NCBI GenBank assembly: GCA_963678675.1
Contig: OY783200.1
Span: forward strand, 9,654,917-9,718,916
Direction: 5' to 3'
DNA length: 64,000 nt
Source of the DNA: Xiphydria camelus
Lineage: Eukaryota > Arthropoda > Insecta > Hymenoptera > Xiphydriidae
This document shows, in pieces, positions 1 to 10,415 of this stretch. The translations under genes were made by a program, and so were the position numbers. The notes beneath the pieces are model-generated. The model made no database searches and was not told the DNA's origin. It worked only from the letters and a program-made list of their open reading frames with translations. Position 1 is the stretch's first letter. Every line of letters begins with the position of its first letter.

Positions 1-558
1 CGTTTCTGCTTCTAAGATGTCTCTTAGCAGTCCCTCATGTCTCACTATATGGCCTATCAGCTGATCCCTTCTTTTCTTTATATTTTTCCAGAGCCGCCGG
101 TTTTCCTCTATTTTCCTCAAGACTTCTTCATTTGTGATTTTCTCGGTCCATTTTACTTTTAGCATTCTTCTATAGCACCACATTTCGAAGCTGTCTAATT
201 TTTTCCTTTCTACCATTCCTATCGTCCAAGATTCGCACCCATACAAAGCTGTACTCCACACGTATGTTTTGAGAAATTTTTTCCTACTCTCTAGGCTGAC
301 GTTTTTTGAGCATAGTAGCTTCTTTTTCAGATTAAAAGCCTGTTTTCCCTGCGCTATTCTTTGTTTGACGTCTTTTAGGCTCTTTCCATCTGTCGTTATT
401 TGGCTACCTAGATAGCAAAACTGCTGTACTTCTTCTACGCTTTCGTCGCCTATATTTATTCTAGTTTTACTCTTACGTTTTTTCTTACTACATACCAGAA
501 TTTTTGTCTTTTTCTTATTAATTTTCATATTGTAGTTCTCTATTAGGATGTTTTCCAT
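1..558 (-). pseudogene. 3' part of a LINE reverse transcriptase (RTE/CR1-like), cut by the window edge
   Basis: The minus strand is open from about 558 to the left edge. It encodes the region just after the reverse transcriptase active site of a non-LTR retrotransposon. Visible landmarks in order are NMKINKKKTK, FCYLGSQITTDG (the thumb-region signature of insect LINEs), then WSTALYGCESWT, and a basic helix with WCYRRMLKVKW. These are typical of endonuclease/reverse-transcriptase LINE polyproteins often annotated as craniofacial-development-protein-like in insects. The YxDD active site is not present; it would lie upstream, where the sequence loses similarity near 558. The copy is therefore 5'-truncated or broken, and its 3' end is outside the window. 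Clade assignment (RTE versus another LINE) is from recall. Confidence 0.75.
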
Positions 559-1033
559 TTGAAATATTTGAGAAAAATATATATCAATACATAAATTTTT
601 TAGACGAAAATACAATTCATAAAATAGCTGAAAATACGTGGAATAAAAAATGTGGTCTAATTTCTTAACATTCGATACACACACACACACACAGCCAGTG
701 CAGGATTCTTACGAATTATATTTATATGTAAAATAATAAAATTAGTGACGGATAATATCGTACCATGGATATGCGTTACACACGATATCATATTATACTT
801 CAAATAGAAAGTAATACGTATGCTATGTAATTAACAAACATCAACGAACCGATCCTAAATAAATCCTTCCAAAGTCAGAATCCAAATTCCAAATCAAAAG
901 CAGCAGACTTCCAAAAAATCCGAATTCAAATTCCAAACCCCGTCCAGGTATAAAACCTCACGAAGTGCGCAAAGAAGCCAGTCACAAAACCGAAACGTTT
1001 CTGAAGAGATCAATCAGACAGCAAGGAATCGAA
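559..1033. other. Spacer without recognised gene
   Basis: AT-rich sequence with a short (AC)n run near 676-693. No convincing coding region was seen. It may include the decayed interior of the LTR retrotransposon whose 3' end follows. Confidence 0.5.
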
Positions 1034-1530
1034 ATGGAATTACCATACGAACCAACGTCCAGAGAAGTATACCAGCATATCATACAACAATATCTGGAAT
1101 GGACATGGAACTTCGAAGAGAACGTCTTCCACCTCCGAGAATTCCTCACTCAGGAATACCCGGATGACGAAGCTTGGGACGAACCTGAGTTCGTCATGGA
1201 GGGATTCCAGGAGGTAATATGGGGTGAATACAATGAAGCCCTCGAAGAATACGAGTACCAGCAAGCCCAGAGAGAAGAGGAACATGTGAATGGAGGAACC
1301 ACATCGAGCCACCTCCACCAGATCGCTCCTACCTCGAGCGCTTGGACATTTCCATCTACACTCCAGAGGAATGGCAGCGGCTGGACTGGCCTCGGCAGCT
1401 GGCGGATAGGACTTACGAGGATTGAGTCCGGGAGCCCATCTACTGGCAGCGCTTTCCAGAAGACTGGGACAGCGCGAATGAAGAGGAAGATTGGGAGTTC
1501 CCAGACAGCGACGAATTGGTTTGGAACTGA
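1034..1530 (+). pseudogene. Decayed acidic ORF upstream of the LTR, probably retroelement-derived
   Basis: An ATG at 1034 opens a very acidic, aromatic-rich reading frame (many E, W, Y) to about 1285. There the acidic composition moves to another frame: that second frame reads IYTPEEWQRLDW, then a TGA near 1423, and continues acidic to a TGA at 1528-1530. The shared composition across the shift suggests one original gene with a frameshift and a stop. It sits upstream of a polypurine tract and LTR on the same strand, so it is probably the 3'-most coding part of an LTR retrotransposon. No protein family was recognised, and the GTG upstream at 965 is not a plausible eukaryotic start. Confidence 0.45.
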
Positions 1531-2012
1531 ACGTGTGAAGAAGACCTGTAATTCTATTTATCCTATCTACAATTTTTCTTTCCTATTTTTTTTTCCTTTC
1601 TACAAGTAAATTCCTTCCACCCATTATTTCCCTTAATAACTCGTTTTACTTACTTTTCTTTGTTAATTACGCTAATCCATTATATATTTAATTACTGATT
1701 TAATGATTAATTATTGATTTTACAAAACATTTATAATCACAACTTAATTTTATTTTCAATATAATAATCATTTATTTTTGCAATCATCTATAATTTAGTA
1801 ATCCGTTAATCATTAAATTTAATAACTCATAGATATATACAATTTTTGTTAACTTCTTTAAATATTCGAGATACAGTTTTAAGAAAAAAATCCATGAACA
1901 CGGCTTAATAATCATATACATTCCTGATTAAATTCAAAAGCTTTAAAAGAGGAATATGAATCCCAACCTTCACGTTAGGTTCACCTAAAACGTTCAGATT
2001 TAAGGGGGGAGG

Positions 2013-2992
2013 TGTTACGTCTTGAAAATTCCTACGCAGCCGTATTCATAGAAGTAATAGAGGTATGCGCGTGCGAGCGAGTGATAAATAAATTCTCATG
2101 GAGAGATAGAGGATAAGCAATCATGTAACAGCCCGGACAGATCAAATCCCAAACAGGAACAAACACTCTCCTACGCAGCGACGAACGAAACGGAAAGCGA
2201 AACACTTCAAGGAGAGCCTTCAACAGATCATAACTTCATCACACTCTATGGGACGCAATAACGACGTGTCATCGATGCGAGAGGCCGGAAGTTCCGCGAA
2301 GACCTCAGCGATGCACGTGCCATTAAAAACTAGATCAAGGCATCTTCTTCCCCCCCTTTGCAAAACGTCAAGCTGGACCCCACCTAGGACGAAGAATCAA
2401 GCTTGACCATTGGTCACCCCCACCGGAACAGGGATAGGAACCACCCCGCGAAATGCAATATAAAAAGAGACTCTCTCTAATTAGCGCGTGCATAAATTAT
2501 TAAGACAGAAATTTGGGGTGCAAAATTTCTTAGTACGGATTAATAGTTGCAGAATATTAGCTCAGCTTCCAGTATCAATTAGATAAATGCTAATTTTTTT
2601 TAGTGCAGAATCTTAAGCAGAATTTTTAGTGCGGTTTCCAGTGTCAACTTTGTTGTAATTAGATCAGTGCTTTTGACTTTTAATCCGTTCATTCGTGGGT
2701 TAAAATAAAGTCTGTTAGCCAATCAGTTTTGTGATTCGTCTCGTCCCATCCTCTTGAAGTAATCGAATAAAGAAAGGAACGAGAAGGAAGAGAGAGATCC
2801 AGCCCTCCAAGCCAGGACCCCAAGGCAACCTGAGAGAAAGAGAGAGACAAAGAGAGAGATCGAAAGTCAAAGAAAGGTAAGTGGCAACAGAATATTCTTT
2901 TGTGATATAAAATTGCTTGATTGTATCGACGATCCCTATTGTTTTCGCCGAATTGATAGTTAGTAGTAAATCTAGTTGTCCATGACGTGACA
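2013..2992 (+). mobile_element. 3' LTR of a Gypsy-like LTR retrotransposon
   Basis: A purine run (AAGGGGGGAGG, 2002-2012) is followed at once by TGTTACGT, the usual start of many insect Gypsy LTRs. The proposed end, TGACGTGACA at 2983-2992, is an imperfect inverse of that start. Inside are a TATA box (TATAAAAAG, 2459-2467) and an AATAAA at 2704-2709, the order expected for U3-R. No primer-binding site follows 2992, as expected for a 3' LTR. The matching 5' LTR is not in the window, so the element is incomplete here. The 980-bp length is inferred from the terminal motifs only. Confidence 0.6.
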
Positions 2993-3011
2993 GTTTGTCC
3001 AAAGATGAAAA

Positions 3012-3788
3012 CAAAGCCAATGTCAATCATCTGGGCCCAGCTACATTACGAGCTCCATGTGTATTCCAATCAACACGACCACTTGTTACTCCTGATAGTA
3101 ATGCAGAGCTCAATTCAGAAGACGAGTTATCTTTGTGAAATGTTTTAAAATCAGTTAGTGGAAATTCATCTCAACTAGGAAAGAAAGTGAGAATGTCACT
3201 TCAAAAACCAGAGTATGTTTGGAAGAAATTAGAGAGCACCAATTTCAAAATAAATAAATCGTGCCATCTTGAAGCAATTATAACAGAAAAAGAAACTTCC
3301 AATACTACTCCGCTTGAGTTTTTCAAATTGTATTTTGATCAAGAGTTAGTTTCTATGATAGTTCAAGAGACAAATCTTTACGCAGTGCAAAAAAAAATAT
3401 AAATTGAATATGACTGAAAATGAGTTATCTATATGTATGTCACATTTGGAGCTTTTCTATTGTCCGGGTATGGGAAATATCCAAATAAAAGAATGTACTG
3501 GTCGTCAAATAATAATGTACCTAAAATTCTTATAGAAAGTATTAGTCTGCATAGGTATGAAGCAATCCTGAAACATCTGCATTTGAATGATATTTCAAAA
3601 TTAGATACTAAAGACAGATTATATAAGTTACGCCCTCTTATTACCAAGTTGCAAATTTTCGTAAATTTGGTGATTTGGAAGAAAATCTAAGTATTGACGA
3701 AAGTATGATACCTTACTATGGCAAACATGCCGGACAATATATCAACGGTAAGCCCATTCGCTTCGGTTTTAAAAACTGGGCCTTATGT
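3012..3788 (+). pseudogene. piggyBac transposase remnant (N-terminal and first catalytic part)
   Basis: DDE_Tnp_1_7 (piggyBac) features appear in order across three frames: TPLEFFKLYFDQELVSMIVQ at about 3310-3370, then MYW and LHRYEAILKHLHLND near 3500-3590, then LSIDESMIPYYG (the first catalytic Asp region) and FGFKNWALC ending at 3788. There is an in-frame TGA near 3136, a frameshift near 3430 and another near 3655. Similarity stops where the R1-clade LINE target duplication begins, and the flank beyond that LINE (10416 onward) does not continue it, so the gene was already truncated or the flank is unrelated. It resembles in kind, but does not overlap, the C-terminal piggyBac piece at 15126-15596. 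Confidence 0.8.
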
Positions 3789-3789
3789 A

Positions 3790-3801
3790 GGGGAAGGGGG
3801 G
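3790..3801 (+). repeat. Target-site duplication, 5' copy (GGGGAAGGGGGG)
   Basis: Twelve bases here are identical to 10404-10415 just beyond the poly-A tail of the LINE, which brackets the insertion. Confidence 0.7.
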
Positions 3802-4157
3802 CCGTGGTCGGCCACCTTGTCGTGGTGGGGGGGCTTACGATCGGCGGCCGTGGCTCCCGACGGTGCCTGTTGGGCGGGAGAACGTCGGGGCCCACGGCTG
3901 CCGGTCAACTAAGAGCCGACCAATCCCCTCTGGGGATCACCCAGGTGGCGGGATGCCACCGGTGTCTTCCCGACCTATGGGAAGCTCAAGGTCAAGGTGT
4001 GGGCAACCGTGCCGAGGACCCGCGTGGCACCAGAGGGTGGTGTTACTAACGGTGCCTTCGGGGCACCAGGCCGAACCCCGTCGTATTGTAGGCCTTACAC
4101 TGGCAACCCGGCTCTGCCAGTGCGGACCGACTTTCCGAGGAGAATCGTGGGAATAAG

Positions 4158-6545
4158 ATGGATAAAACTACTAAAACCAAACATGACGAACGTATGGAGG
4201 CTACTGGTGAGGAGAACGACCAGAGCGATTCAGGGGCTGCTTGCTCGCAGCGCCCCCCCTCTGCTGAATGCGAGAGCGAAGAGAAGAACGACAGGCCTAT
4301 GCCTGGTCCCCTGGACTCTGCGTTGGGAGACCTGGATAATGAGTCTGGGCAGACCAATATGGATCTGGAGACGGAAACTGCCCCTCCGCCCCCCCAGGGT
4401 GGTGCGGGTGCGAATCCCGGATCGGAGATCGGTGCTGGAAGAGGGTCTGCCGAGAGTTGCGGACAGTCGTCCAGTCCTATCTGCCGAGGTCTGGGTCGTA
4501 GACAAAAGGTCTCGAGGAAACTCGTGTTGACAGACGAATCTGACAGTGAAGTGGCCTCTGCTACTGGCTCCGATTCTACCCTCAGAAGACGGACTCGAGC
4601 TACAGGGCTTGACTCCTCGGTGTCATCCTTGGCAGATGAAGAAACTCGAAGGTCAAAGAAGGGGAAACAGAGGCAGAAAAACGTGGCTGCACGGGCTCCT
4701 GCCTCCCACAACTCGACCCTATCTGAACATGACAGGGCGGAAGTAGACATCCTCAAGAACTACGACATGACGGCCATGGGCGAGACCTTTCAGGTCTGGC
4801 TGGCCCAGATTGAGAATGCTCGCTTCCGAACGACGAACATTAAGGGAGAGCTCAGTGGCATCATCCGAACTAGGGTGCTTATGCTCACCGAGGGTATCCG
4901 CATGATGGTCGCCAAGGCCAACGATAAGGGTGACCCTGCCTTCCTGAGGTCCAGGATGGTGGAGCTCTCTAATGAGGTGAACACCCAAAAGGGAGTGATC
5001 AAACGCCTGAGAGAGGAGCTTGCGGGGGTGAGGGTTTCACCCTCTCTCCGCTCTCCCCCTAGCAAGAAGGCCAAAAGGTCCAACGATATGGCCGGGTCGT
5101 CTGGCCCCTCGTCGACGCCAGACCCTCCTAGTGGATCAACCTTTGTTGCTCCCCCCTCCGACAACCCTCCTCGGAAACCCCCCACTTCTTCTGGGGGCCT
5201 TGGAGGCTCTTTTAAGCTCTCGTCTAAATTTCGACCCCCTCCAAACATTGGAAAGAATACGTACCTGATGACTGCCAGCCAGGGGCCTTCCACTTCGGAA
5301 TCCACTAACCTGGCAGATAAGAACCAGGAAATGGATGTGATCAAAAAACAGCTGCGTGAGCTATCGCAGCGTTGTTTGATGCTCAGTGGCGACGTCACTG
5401 CGGGGACACCTCCAGGTATAGCTGGAGCCCTGGGCGCTGGCCCTTCTTGCCCCTCATCTGGGGGTGCGACGATGGCCGGCCCCTTCGGCCCTAGAATCAT
5501 AGAGCAGAGGGTTGTTTCCAACCCCTTCACCTTGCAGGAGGTGGACTTCCCTCCTCTCAGAGGGGGTGCTGCTTTTGCTAGTAGCGCTGCCTCTGTTAGG
5601 GGGGCCGGTGAGTGGCAAACGGCAAAAAAGAACCGGAAGAAGAAAAAAGCTGGCTCCCTTTTTAATATTGGCTCCGGTAGCCAACCCGGAAGGGGCACAT
5701 CACGCCCGATGAACCCTATTGGACCAATCTTGGATGGGGACAAACGACCTGGGACTAAACCCCCTGGTACCAAGTCTCCCGCGCCCAAGAGACGTATTCC
5801 GAAGACGGCAGCGGTTACCATAACTGCCATCTCAGGTGGCGCGCCCTCTAAGGAGATAATGAAAGAGGTGAAAAGTAAAATCAACTTGAGCGACCTTGGC
5901 ATTACCGATCCAAGGATGCGCCCTGCTATCACTGGCGGCATGCTCCTCACCATATCTGGTGAGGATGCTAAGAATAAAGCCACTCAACTGGCGAGTAGAC
6001 TTGAGGAGGTGCTCCAAGGTCAGGCGAAGGTGGCCCTGCCTGCGAAGACTGGAGAGATCAGGATCTTCGGCCTGGAGATCTCGGCCACTCAGGACGAGGT
6101 CGCCTGTGCTCTCTCTGCCCTCGGAGAATGCCCTCTGGGCTCCATTAAGGTGGGCCGTATCACGCCAATGCGTAATACGATGGGGTCAGTCTGGGCCAGG
6201 CTTCCCTTAGAGGCAGCTATGAAGGTCGGTAAGGCTGGTAGAATACTGGTTGGATGGTCATCCGCGAGAGTTGAGCTGCTCAAGGACCGCCCCCTGCACT
6301 GCTTCAAGTGCTGGGAGTTTGGTCACGTTCAGGCCAAATGTACCAGCGAAGTGGTCAGGTCCGGTTCTTGTTATAGGTGTGGGGCCGCAGGGCACTCCTC
6401 CTCTTTTTGTGAGGCGGAACCCTGCTGTGTTATTTGCCAGGCTGCGGGGGCGGATTGTAAACATCAGTATGGCGGTCCGCGATGTCCCGCGGTTCCTAAG
6501 AAAGGAGAGAAGCAGGTACGGAGGCCTGCAACGACTCGATCTTAA
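4158..6545 (+). CDS. R1-clade LINE ORF1: nucleic-acid-binding Gag-like protein
   Basis: A 795-residue protein thought to package the element RNA and help target-primed integration. The first 190 residues are acidic and low in complexity. A central stretch rich in S, G, P and basic residues (about 300-500) is probably disordered. A more structured region at about 590-700 precedes three cysteine-histidine knuckles near residues 715-775: CX2CX4HX4C at 715-728, a second CYRCGAAGH type, and a degenerate CCVIC type. This three-knuckle end is usual for ORF1 of R1/Jockey-type LINEs. The ATG at 4158 follows a 5' UTR. The stop (6543-6545) lies one base before the ORF2 ATG, so ORF2 is probably translated by reinitiation or stop-restart. 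The frame is intact. Confidence 0.88.
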   Translation: MDKTTKTKHDERMEATGEENDQSDSGAACSQRPPSAECESEEKNDRPMPGPLDSALGDLDNESGQTNMDLETETAPPPPQGGAGANPGSEIGAGRGSAESCGQSSSPICRGLGRRQKVSRKLVLTDESDSEVASATGSDSTLRRRTRATGLDSSVSSLADEETRRSKKGKQRQKNVAARAPASHNSTLSEHDRAEVDILKNYDMTAMGETFQVWLAQIENARFRTTNIKGELSGIIRTRVLMLTEGIRMMVAKANDKGDPAFLRSRMVELSNEVNTQKGVIKRLREELAGVRVSPSLRSPPSKKAKRSNDMAGSSGPSSTPDPPSGSTFVAPPSDNPPRKPPTSSGGLGGSFKLSSKFRPPPNIGKNTYLMTASQGPSTSESTNLADKNQEMDVIKKQLRELSQRCLMLSGDVTAGTPPGIAGALGAGPSCPSSGGATMAGPFGPRIIEQRVVSNPFTLQEVDFPPLRGGAAFASSAASVRGAGEWQTAKKNRKKKKAGSLFNIGSGSQPGRGTSRPMNPIGPILDGDKRPGTKPPGTKSPAPKRRIPKTAAVTITAISGGAPSKEIMKEVKSKINLSDLGITDPRMRPAITGGMLLTISGEDAKNKATQLASRLEEVLQGQAKVALPAKTGEIRIFGLEISATQDEVACALSALGECPLGSIKVGRITPMRNTMGSVWARLPLEAAMKVGKAGRILVGWSSARVELLKDRPLHCFKCWEFGHVQAKCTSEVVRSGSCYRCGAAGHSSSFCEAEPCCVICQAAGADCKHQYGGPRCPAVPKKGEKQVRRPATTRS

Positions 6546-6546
6546 A

Positions 6547-9500
6547 ATGGCCAGGTTCCTCCAGATCAACCTGAACCGTAGTTCTGGGGCGCAGGATCTG
6601 TGCTTCCAGAACATGGCTGACTGGGGGACCGAGGTCGCGATCATCTCTGAGCCGCATGGGATTCCCCCCTCGTCCCTGTGGCTTGGAGATCGCACCGGTC
6701 TTGCTGCCATTGTCTGGCGTGGTTCTCCGGATATGCCGTTGGTGCTGAGACACCGAGGCAGGGGTTTTGTGGCGGCGACTAGAGGTCGTGTATTCATTGT
6801 GTCTTGCTATTTTTCGCCGAACATCGCCATCGGGGACTTCGAATCGGCACTGGACGAGCTTCATGCTCTCCTGAGGCGTTTTTGGGGTCTCCCCATGGTG
6901 ATTGCGGGGGACTTCAACTGTCGCTCGCAGCTCTGGGGATGTTCGGACACGAACACCAGGGGAGATAGACTCGCTGACTTTATGGCAGAATTTGATCTCA
7001 GGCTGGCCAATGTGGGCTCAGTTGCCACGTGCGTGAGGCACACGGGCTCGTCAGTAGTAGATCTCACCTGGGTTACCCGAGGTCTGGTGAGGCGTGTTCG
7101 GGAGTGGAAGGTCCTCGACGGCGATGTCTGGGAATCTCTCTCAGACCATGAATACATCACCTTTAGGTTGCTGGATGCCCCGGGCGATGCCTCGGTGGGT
7201 GGTATTAGAGGGGACCTTGGACCCCGTTGGTCCAAGGCCTCCTTTGATGGGGACAGGCTGGAGACCGCGCTCATTACTGCGTCGTGGTGTAGTCCTTTTT
7301 CTCGGGAGCGTCCCGATGAAACAGTGGATGCGGCGGCTGACCGACTGGTTGAGGTAATGACGCTGGCCTGCGACTTCGCTGCTCGTCGCGTCAAAGAGAG
7401 GAGGAACAACCGGTCGGTCTTTTGGTGGAGTCAGGAACTTGCGGAACTCCGACGTGCTTGCACGGCGGCCCGTCGGAAGGTCACCAGGTGCAGGAGACGG
7501 TTTAACGATAGAGACCAGGAACCCCTGGCCTCCCTCCTGAGGGATCTCAGGGATGGCCGACGCCGGCTTCGAGCCGAAATACGCCGAGCCAGGGCCCGGG
7601 CGTGGGAGGAAGTTATTAATGATTTGGAGCGTGACCCGTGGGGTCGGGCGTACCGTATTGCGCTAAAACGACTCCGGGGTGCCACCCCTTCGGCCTCCGA
7701 AACTACCCCCCTGCACGAGATCGACGATGCCCTGGACGAGCTGTTCCCAGCTGGTGCCGCGATCTCGCAACGGGTAAGTGAGGTGCAGCCCCTGATGGAC
7801 GGAAACCCTGCCGGGGAGGAGAACATTCGTATTCCGACGAAGGACCTGGTCAATTCTCTGGTCAAGAAAAAGAAAAGGGCCTCGGCCCCTGGACCTGACG
7901 GGATCAGGGCGTCCTGGTGGTACAGGGCCACCCCTGATCTCCACCGTGCACTCGCTGACTTGTTCGAGAGGTGTCTTAGGCTCGGCAGATTCCCTGCCCG
8001 ATGGGAGCAGGCGAATCTGGTCCTGATCCCTAAGAAGGCTAACTACGAGATGGATGAGGAGCGGAAATTCCGCCCCATCTGCCTCATAGATGACGCAGGC
8101 AAGGCCCTTGAGAGGATAATAGCTGGGAAAATCCTGGATGCCCTGGCTGAGACTCCGGGAGGCGGCCTCTCGGATTCTCAATACGGATTCCGGGCCAAGA
8201 GGTCCACGGTGGACGCCATGGCGCGGCTGAAGGAGTTCGTGGAGGCTGCTGGTGCGGTTGGCCGGGTTGTGGTCGCCACCAGTATTGACATCACGAACGC
8301 CTTCAACTCCGTTCCATGGGAAGCCATTACATGGCAGATGAGACGGAAGGGACTGCCCCAGTACCTGATAGACATTGTGGCGGACTACCTGTGCGGTCGC
8401 TCCGTCCGCTTTAGAGGCTGCGACAATCAAGTACATGTCAAGGCGGTTAGGGCGGGTGTCCCCCAGGGCTCTGTCCTGGGCCCCCTGCTCTGGAATATCG
8501 CCTTCGATTATGTATTGGAGACGGAGATAAGACCTGGTTGTGACGTGATTGCGTATGCCGATGACACCGTGGTGCTTAGCTCCGGTCGGCGTATCGCGCA
8601 AGCCGCGTCCCTCGCGACTGAGCAGGTAGGCGCCGTGGTCTTCAGGATCAGGGAGCTTGGACTCAGGGTTGCTGCCGCCAAAACGGTGGCCATGGCTTTT
8701 GGGAAACCTGCAGAGGTGCAGGGTGGTACGGTGATGGTCGGCGGAGAGATGGTTAGAGTTGGAGGCACGGCCAGGTATCTGGGGGTCGTGTTCGACAGCT
8801 CCCTCTCCTTCCGCCAGCACTTTGGTGCGTGTGCTGAGAAGGCATCGGCAGTGGTCAGGGCCCTGCTCTGCCTTATGCCCAATCTTAGAGGACCGGGTGA
8901 GATCAAGCGTCGCCTATACGCGCTAGTGGTGAGCTCGGTGATGCTGTACGGCTCACCGATTTGGAGCCACCGGCTGGCGCTTACAACGTACCGCCGGCCA
9001 TTGCTGGCCATACAAAGAAGGATAGCCCTCCGGGTGATATCGGCATACAGGTCGGTGTCGCTTGAGGCGGCCCTCCTGTTGGCTCGAGTCACCCCCATTC
9101 ACATCTGGGCAGAAAAACTGAGGAGGACTTATGAACGGATCCAGTTCCTTCGGGGAAGGGAGGAGGACTCCCCGGAAGCGGTATGGGAGGTGAAGAAGGC
9201 CTCGAGCCGCATCGCCATGAGCCAGTGGAAACTCGCGGCTCCGGGCCGCATAGTGCGTGAGATGATCGTCCCCGTGTTCGACGAGTGGATGGCGAGACGG
9301 AGAGGAGGCCTTGGGTTCCACATAACCCAACTCATGACCGGACATGGCTGCTTTGGTGACTTCCTGTACAGGATTGGGAAGGAGCCAACCCCGGAATGTC
9401 ACCACTGCGGCGAAGAGGTCGATAGTGCCCACCATACGTTGGTGGAGTGTGCGGCTTGGAGGCGAGAAAGGGAGGCCTTGGTCTCCACTGTTGGTCGGGA

Positions 9501-9642
9501 TCTTGAGTGGGGGACTATTCTCCCACTCATGATCTCGAACCCGCTGGCATGGAAGGCTGTCGTGGACTTTGCCACCACAGTCCTTAAACAGAAAGAGGTG
9601 GCGGAACGGGAGAGAGAGGCGGCCGGACGTGGCAGATTCTAA
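6547..9642 (+). CDS. R1-clade LINE ORF2: endonuclease-reverse transcriptase
   Basis: A 1031-residue enzyme that nicks target DNA and reverse-transcribes the element RNA there. The N-terminal APE-like endonuclease shows QINLNR at residues 6-11, catalytic Glu35 in ISEPH, GDFN at 121-124, and the SDH motif at 199-201. The reverse transcriptase spans about residues 430-720, with the first catalytic Asp at 581 (SIDITNAF), GVPQGSVLGPLLWN, and YADD at 670-673. A C-terminal CX2C...H...C knuckle occurs at 951-968. All key residues are present with no stop or frameshift. I chose the ATG at 6547 over the upstream frame opening at 6250 because the endonuclease begins right there and it directly follows the ORF1 stop. 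Length fits R1-type ORF2 (about 1,000-1,050 residues). Confidence 0.9.
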   Translation: MARFLQINLNRSSGAQDLCFQNMADWGTEVAIISEPHGIPPSSLWLGDRTGLAAIVWRGSPDMPLVLRHRGRGFVAATRGRVFIVSCYFSPNIAIGDFESALDELHALLRRFWGLPMVIAGDFNCRSQLWGCSDTNTRGDRLADFMAEFDLRLANVGSVATCVRHTGSSVVDLTWVTRGLVRRVREWKVLDGDVWESLSDHEYITFRLLDAPGDASVGGIRGDLGPRWSKASFDGDRLETALITASWCSPFSRERPDETVDAAADRLVEVMTLACDFAARRVKERRNNRSVFWWSQELAELRRACTAARRKVTRCRRRFNDRDQEPLASLLRDLRDGRRRLRAEIRRARARAWEEVINDLERDPWGRAYRIALKRLRGATPSASETTPLHEIDDALDELFPAGAAISQRVSEVQPLMDGNPAGEENIRIPTKDLVNSLVKKKKRASAPGPDGIRASWWYRATPDLHRALADLFERCLRLGRFPARWEQANLVLIPKKANYEMDEERKFRPICLIDDAGKALERIIAGKILDALAETPGGGLSDSQYGFRAKRSTVDAMARLKEFVEAAGAVGRVVVATSIDITNAFNSVPWEAITWQMRRKGLPQYLIDIVADYLCGRSVRFRGCDNQVHVKAVRAGVPQGSVLGPLLWNIAFDYVLETEIRPGCDVIAYADDTVVLSSGRRIAQAASLATEQVGAVVFRIRELGLRVAAAKTVAMAFGKPAEVQGGTVMVGGEMVRVGGTARYLGVVFDSSLSFRQHFGACAEKASAVVRALLCLMPNLRGPGEIKRRLYALVVSSVMLYGSPIWSHRLALTTYRRPLLAIQRRIALRVISAYRSVSLEAALLLARVTPIHIWAEKLRRTYERIQFLRGREEDSPEAVWEVKKASSRIAMSQWKLAAPGRIVREMIVPVFDEWMARRRGGLGFHITQLMTGHGCFGDFLYRIGKEPTPECHHCGEEVDSAHHTLVECAAWRREREALVSTVGRDLEWGTILPLMISNPLAWKAVVDFATTVLKQKEVAEREREAAGRGRF

Positions 9643-10349
9643 TGCTACTGTGCCGTCGGAATATGTCGGGTAATGCCTCCCCCCTTAAGTTAAGCTAGGT
9701 TAAGTTAAGTAAAATGGCATGGAGTAGATGGTGGGACATGCTTGCATGACCCAAGCCTCCGCACGACCTTGGGTTGCGGGCGCCCGTCGCCAGACCTGCG
9801 GGGTGTGTGCCTGCGTGGGGTGGTGGCGGGCGTTGGCACCTTGAGAGTGTGAGTGCATGAAATCCCCTCTTCCCCCATCCTCTTTCCTGGAGGAAGAGTT
9901 ATATCGTGTGTGAATGAAACACCCTCTCTCTTCAGAGGTGTCTCTTTGAGTAGTCGGCTAGTCCCCATGTCTTGGGATCATCTCTATCCCCCTTTCTCTA
10001 TTTTTCTCCTAAACTCTATCCACCTGTAATTTTCCTATTTCATCTCAAGATGTGCGTATGTGGCGCTCGTTCGTACGAGTGCGCCCTCTGGGTTGTCAGC
10101 CTGGAGGCGTGGTGAGAGGAGAGTACGAGATAGAGGACGACTATTTTTGTCGCCCATCCTCGGTGTGACATACGGATGTTAGTCGCTTTACGTGGTGTTT
10201 TTCCCGGTGTCACACCAATGGGGTGAGCCGTCGGAGGTTAGGTTTTAGTGGGTATGGGGCCCCGCATTGCAGTTAGCGGGTAACCCGAGTCCCACACTAC
10301 CCGGACACTGAACTCTCGTCCGGGTGTGCGTAAACGCATTTCCTCCTCC

Positions 10350-10398
<49 letters not shown>
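9643..10398 (+). other. R1-clade LINE 3' UTR and poly-A tail
   Basis: A 709-bp GC-rich 3' UTR ends in a run of 47 A (10352-10398). Nine G follow before the AA of the second target duplication. The long pure A tail argues for a fairly recent insertion. Confidence 0.85.
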
Positions 10399-10403
<5 letters not shown>

Positions 10404-10406
<3 letters not shown>

Positions 10407-10415
10407 GAAGGGGGG
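10404..10415 (+). repeat. Target-site duplication, 3' copy (GGGGAAGGGGGG)
   Basis: Identical to 3790-3801. Five extra G lie between the A tail and this copy, so the exact boundary is uncertain by a few bases. Confidence 0.7.

Larger units (their letters stand above)
3802..10398 (+). mobile_element. Full-length R1-clade non-LTR retrotransposon
   Basis: A complete two-ORF LINE of about 6.6 kb: a 356-bp 5' UTR, ORF1 with CCHC zinc knuckles, ORF2 with an APE-type endonuclease, reverse transcriptase and C-terminal CCHC motif, a 709-bp 3' UTR and a 47-A tail (10352-10398). Flanks carry a 12-bp duplication (3790-3801 and 10404-10415). Both ORFs are uninterrupted, unlike every other transposon here, so the copy is young or its sequence is still constrained. 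It is much more GC-rich than its surroundings. The clade call rests on ORF organisation and domain style from recall. The insertion site is a piggyBac remnant, not 28S rDNA or a telomeric repeat. Confidence 0.88.

Noticed and set aside
965..1609. A 214-codon frame starting with GTG
   Set aside because: GTG is not a normal eukaryotic start, and composition shows the true frame changes near 1285.
2689..3030. Two minus-strand frames of about 110 codons across the LTR end
   Set aside because: They lie in LTR R/U5 sequence, have low-complexity SLSLS composition and no domain.
4046..9435. Many long frames on the minus strand and in other plus frames across the R1-clade LINE
   Set aside because: They are side effects of GC-rich coding DNA with few stops; none has a domain, and the ORF1/ORF2 frames explain the region.
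10352..10398. Poly-A run as a processed pseudogene tail
   Set aside because: It terminates the R1-clade LINE whose 3' UTR directly precedes it.
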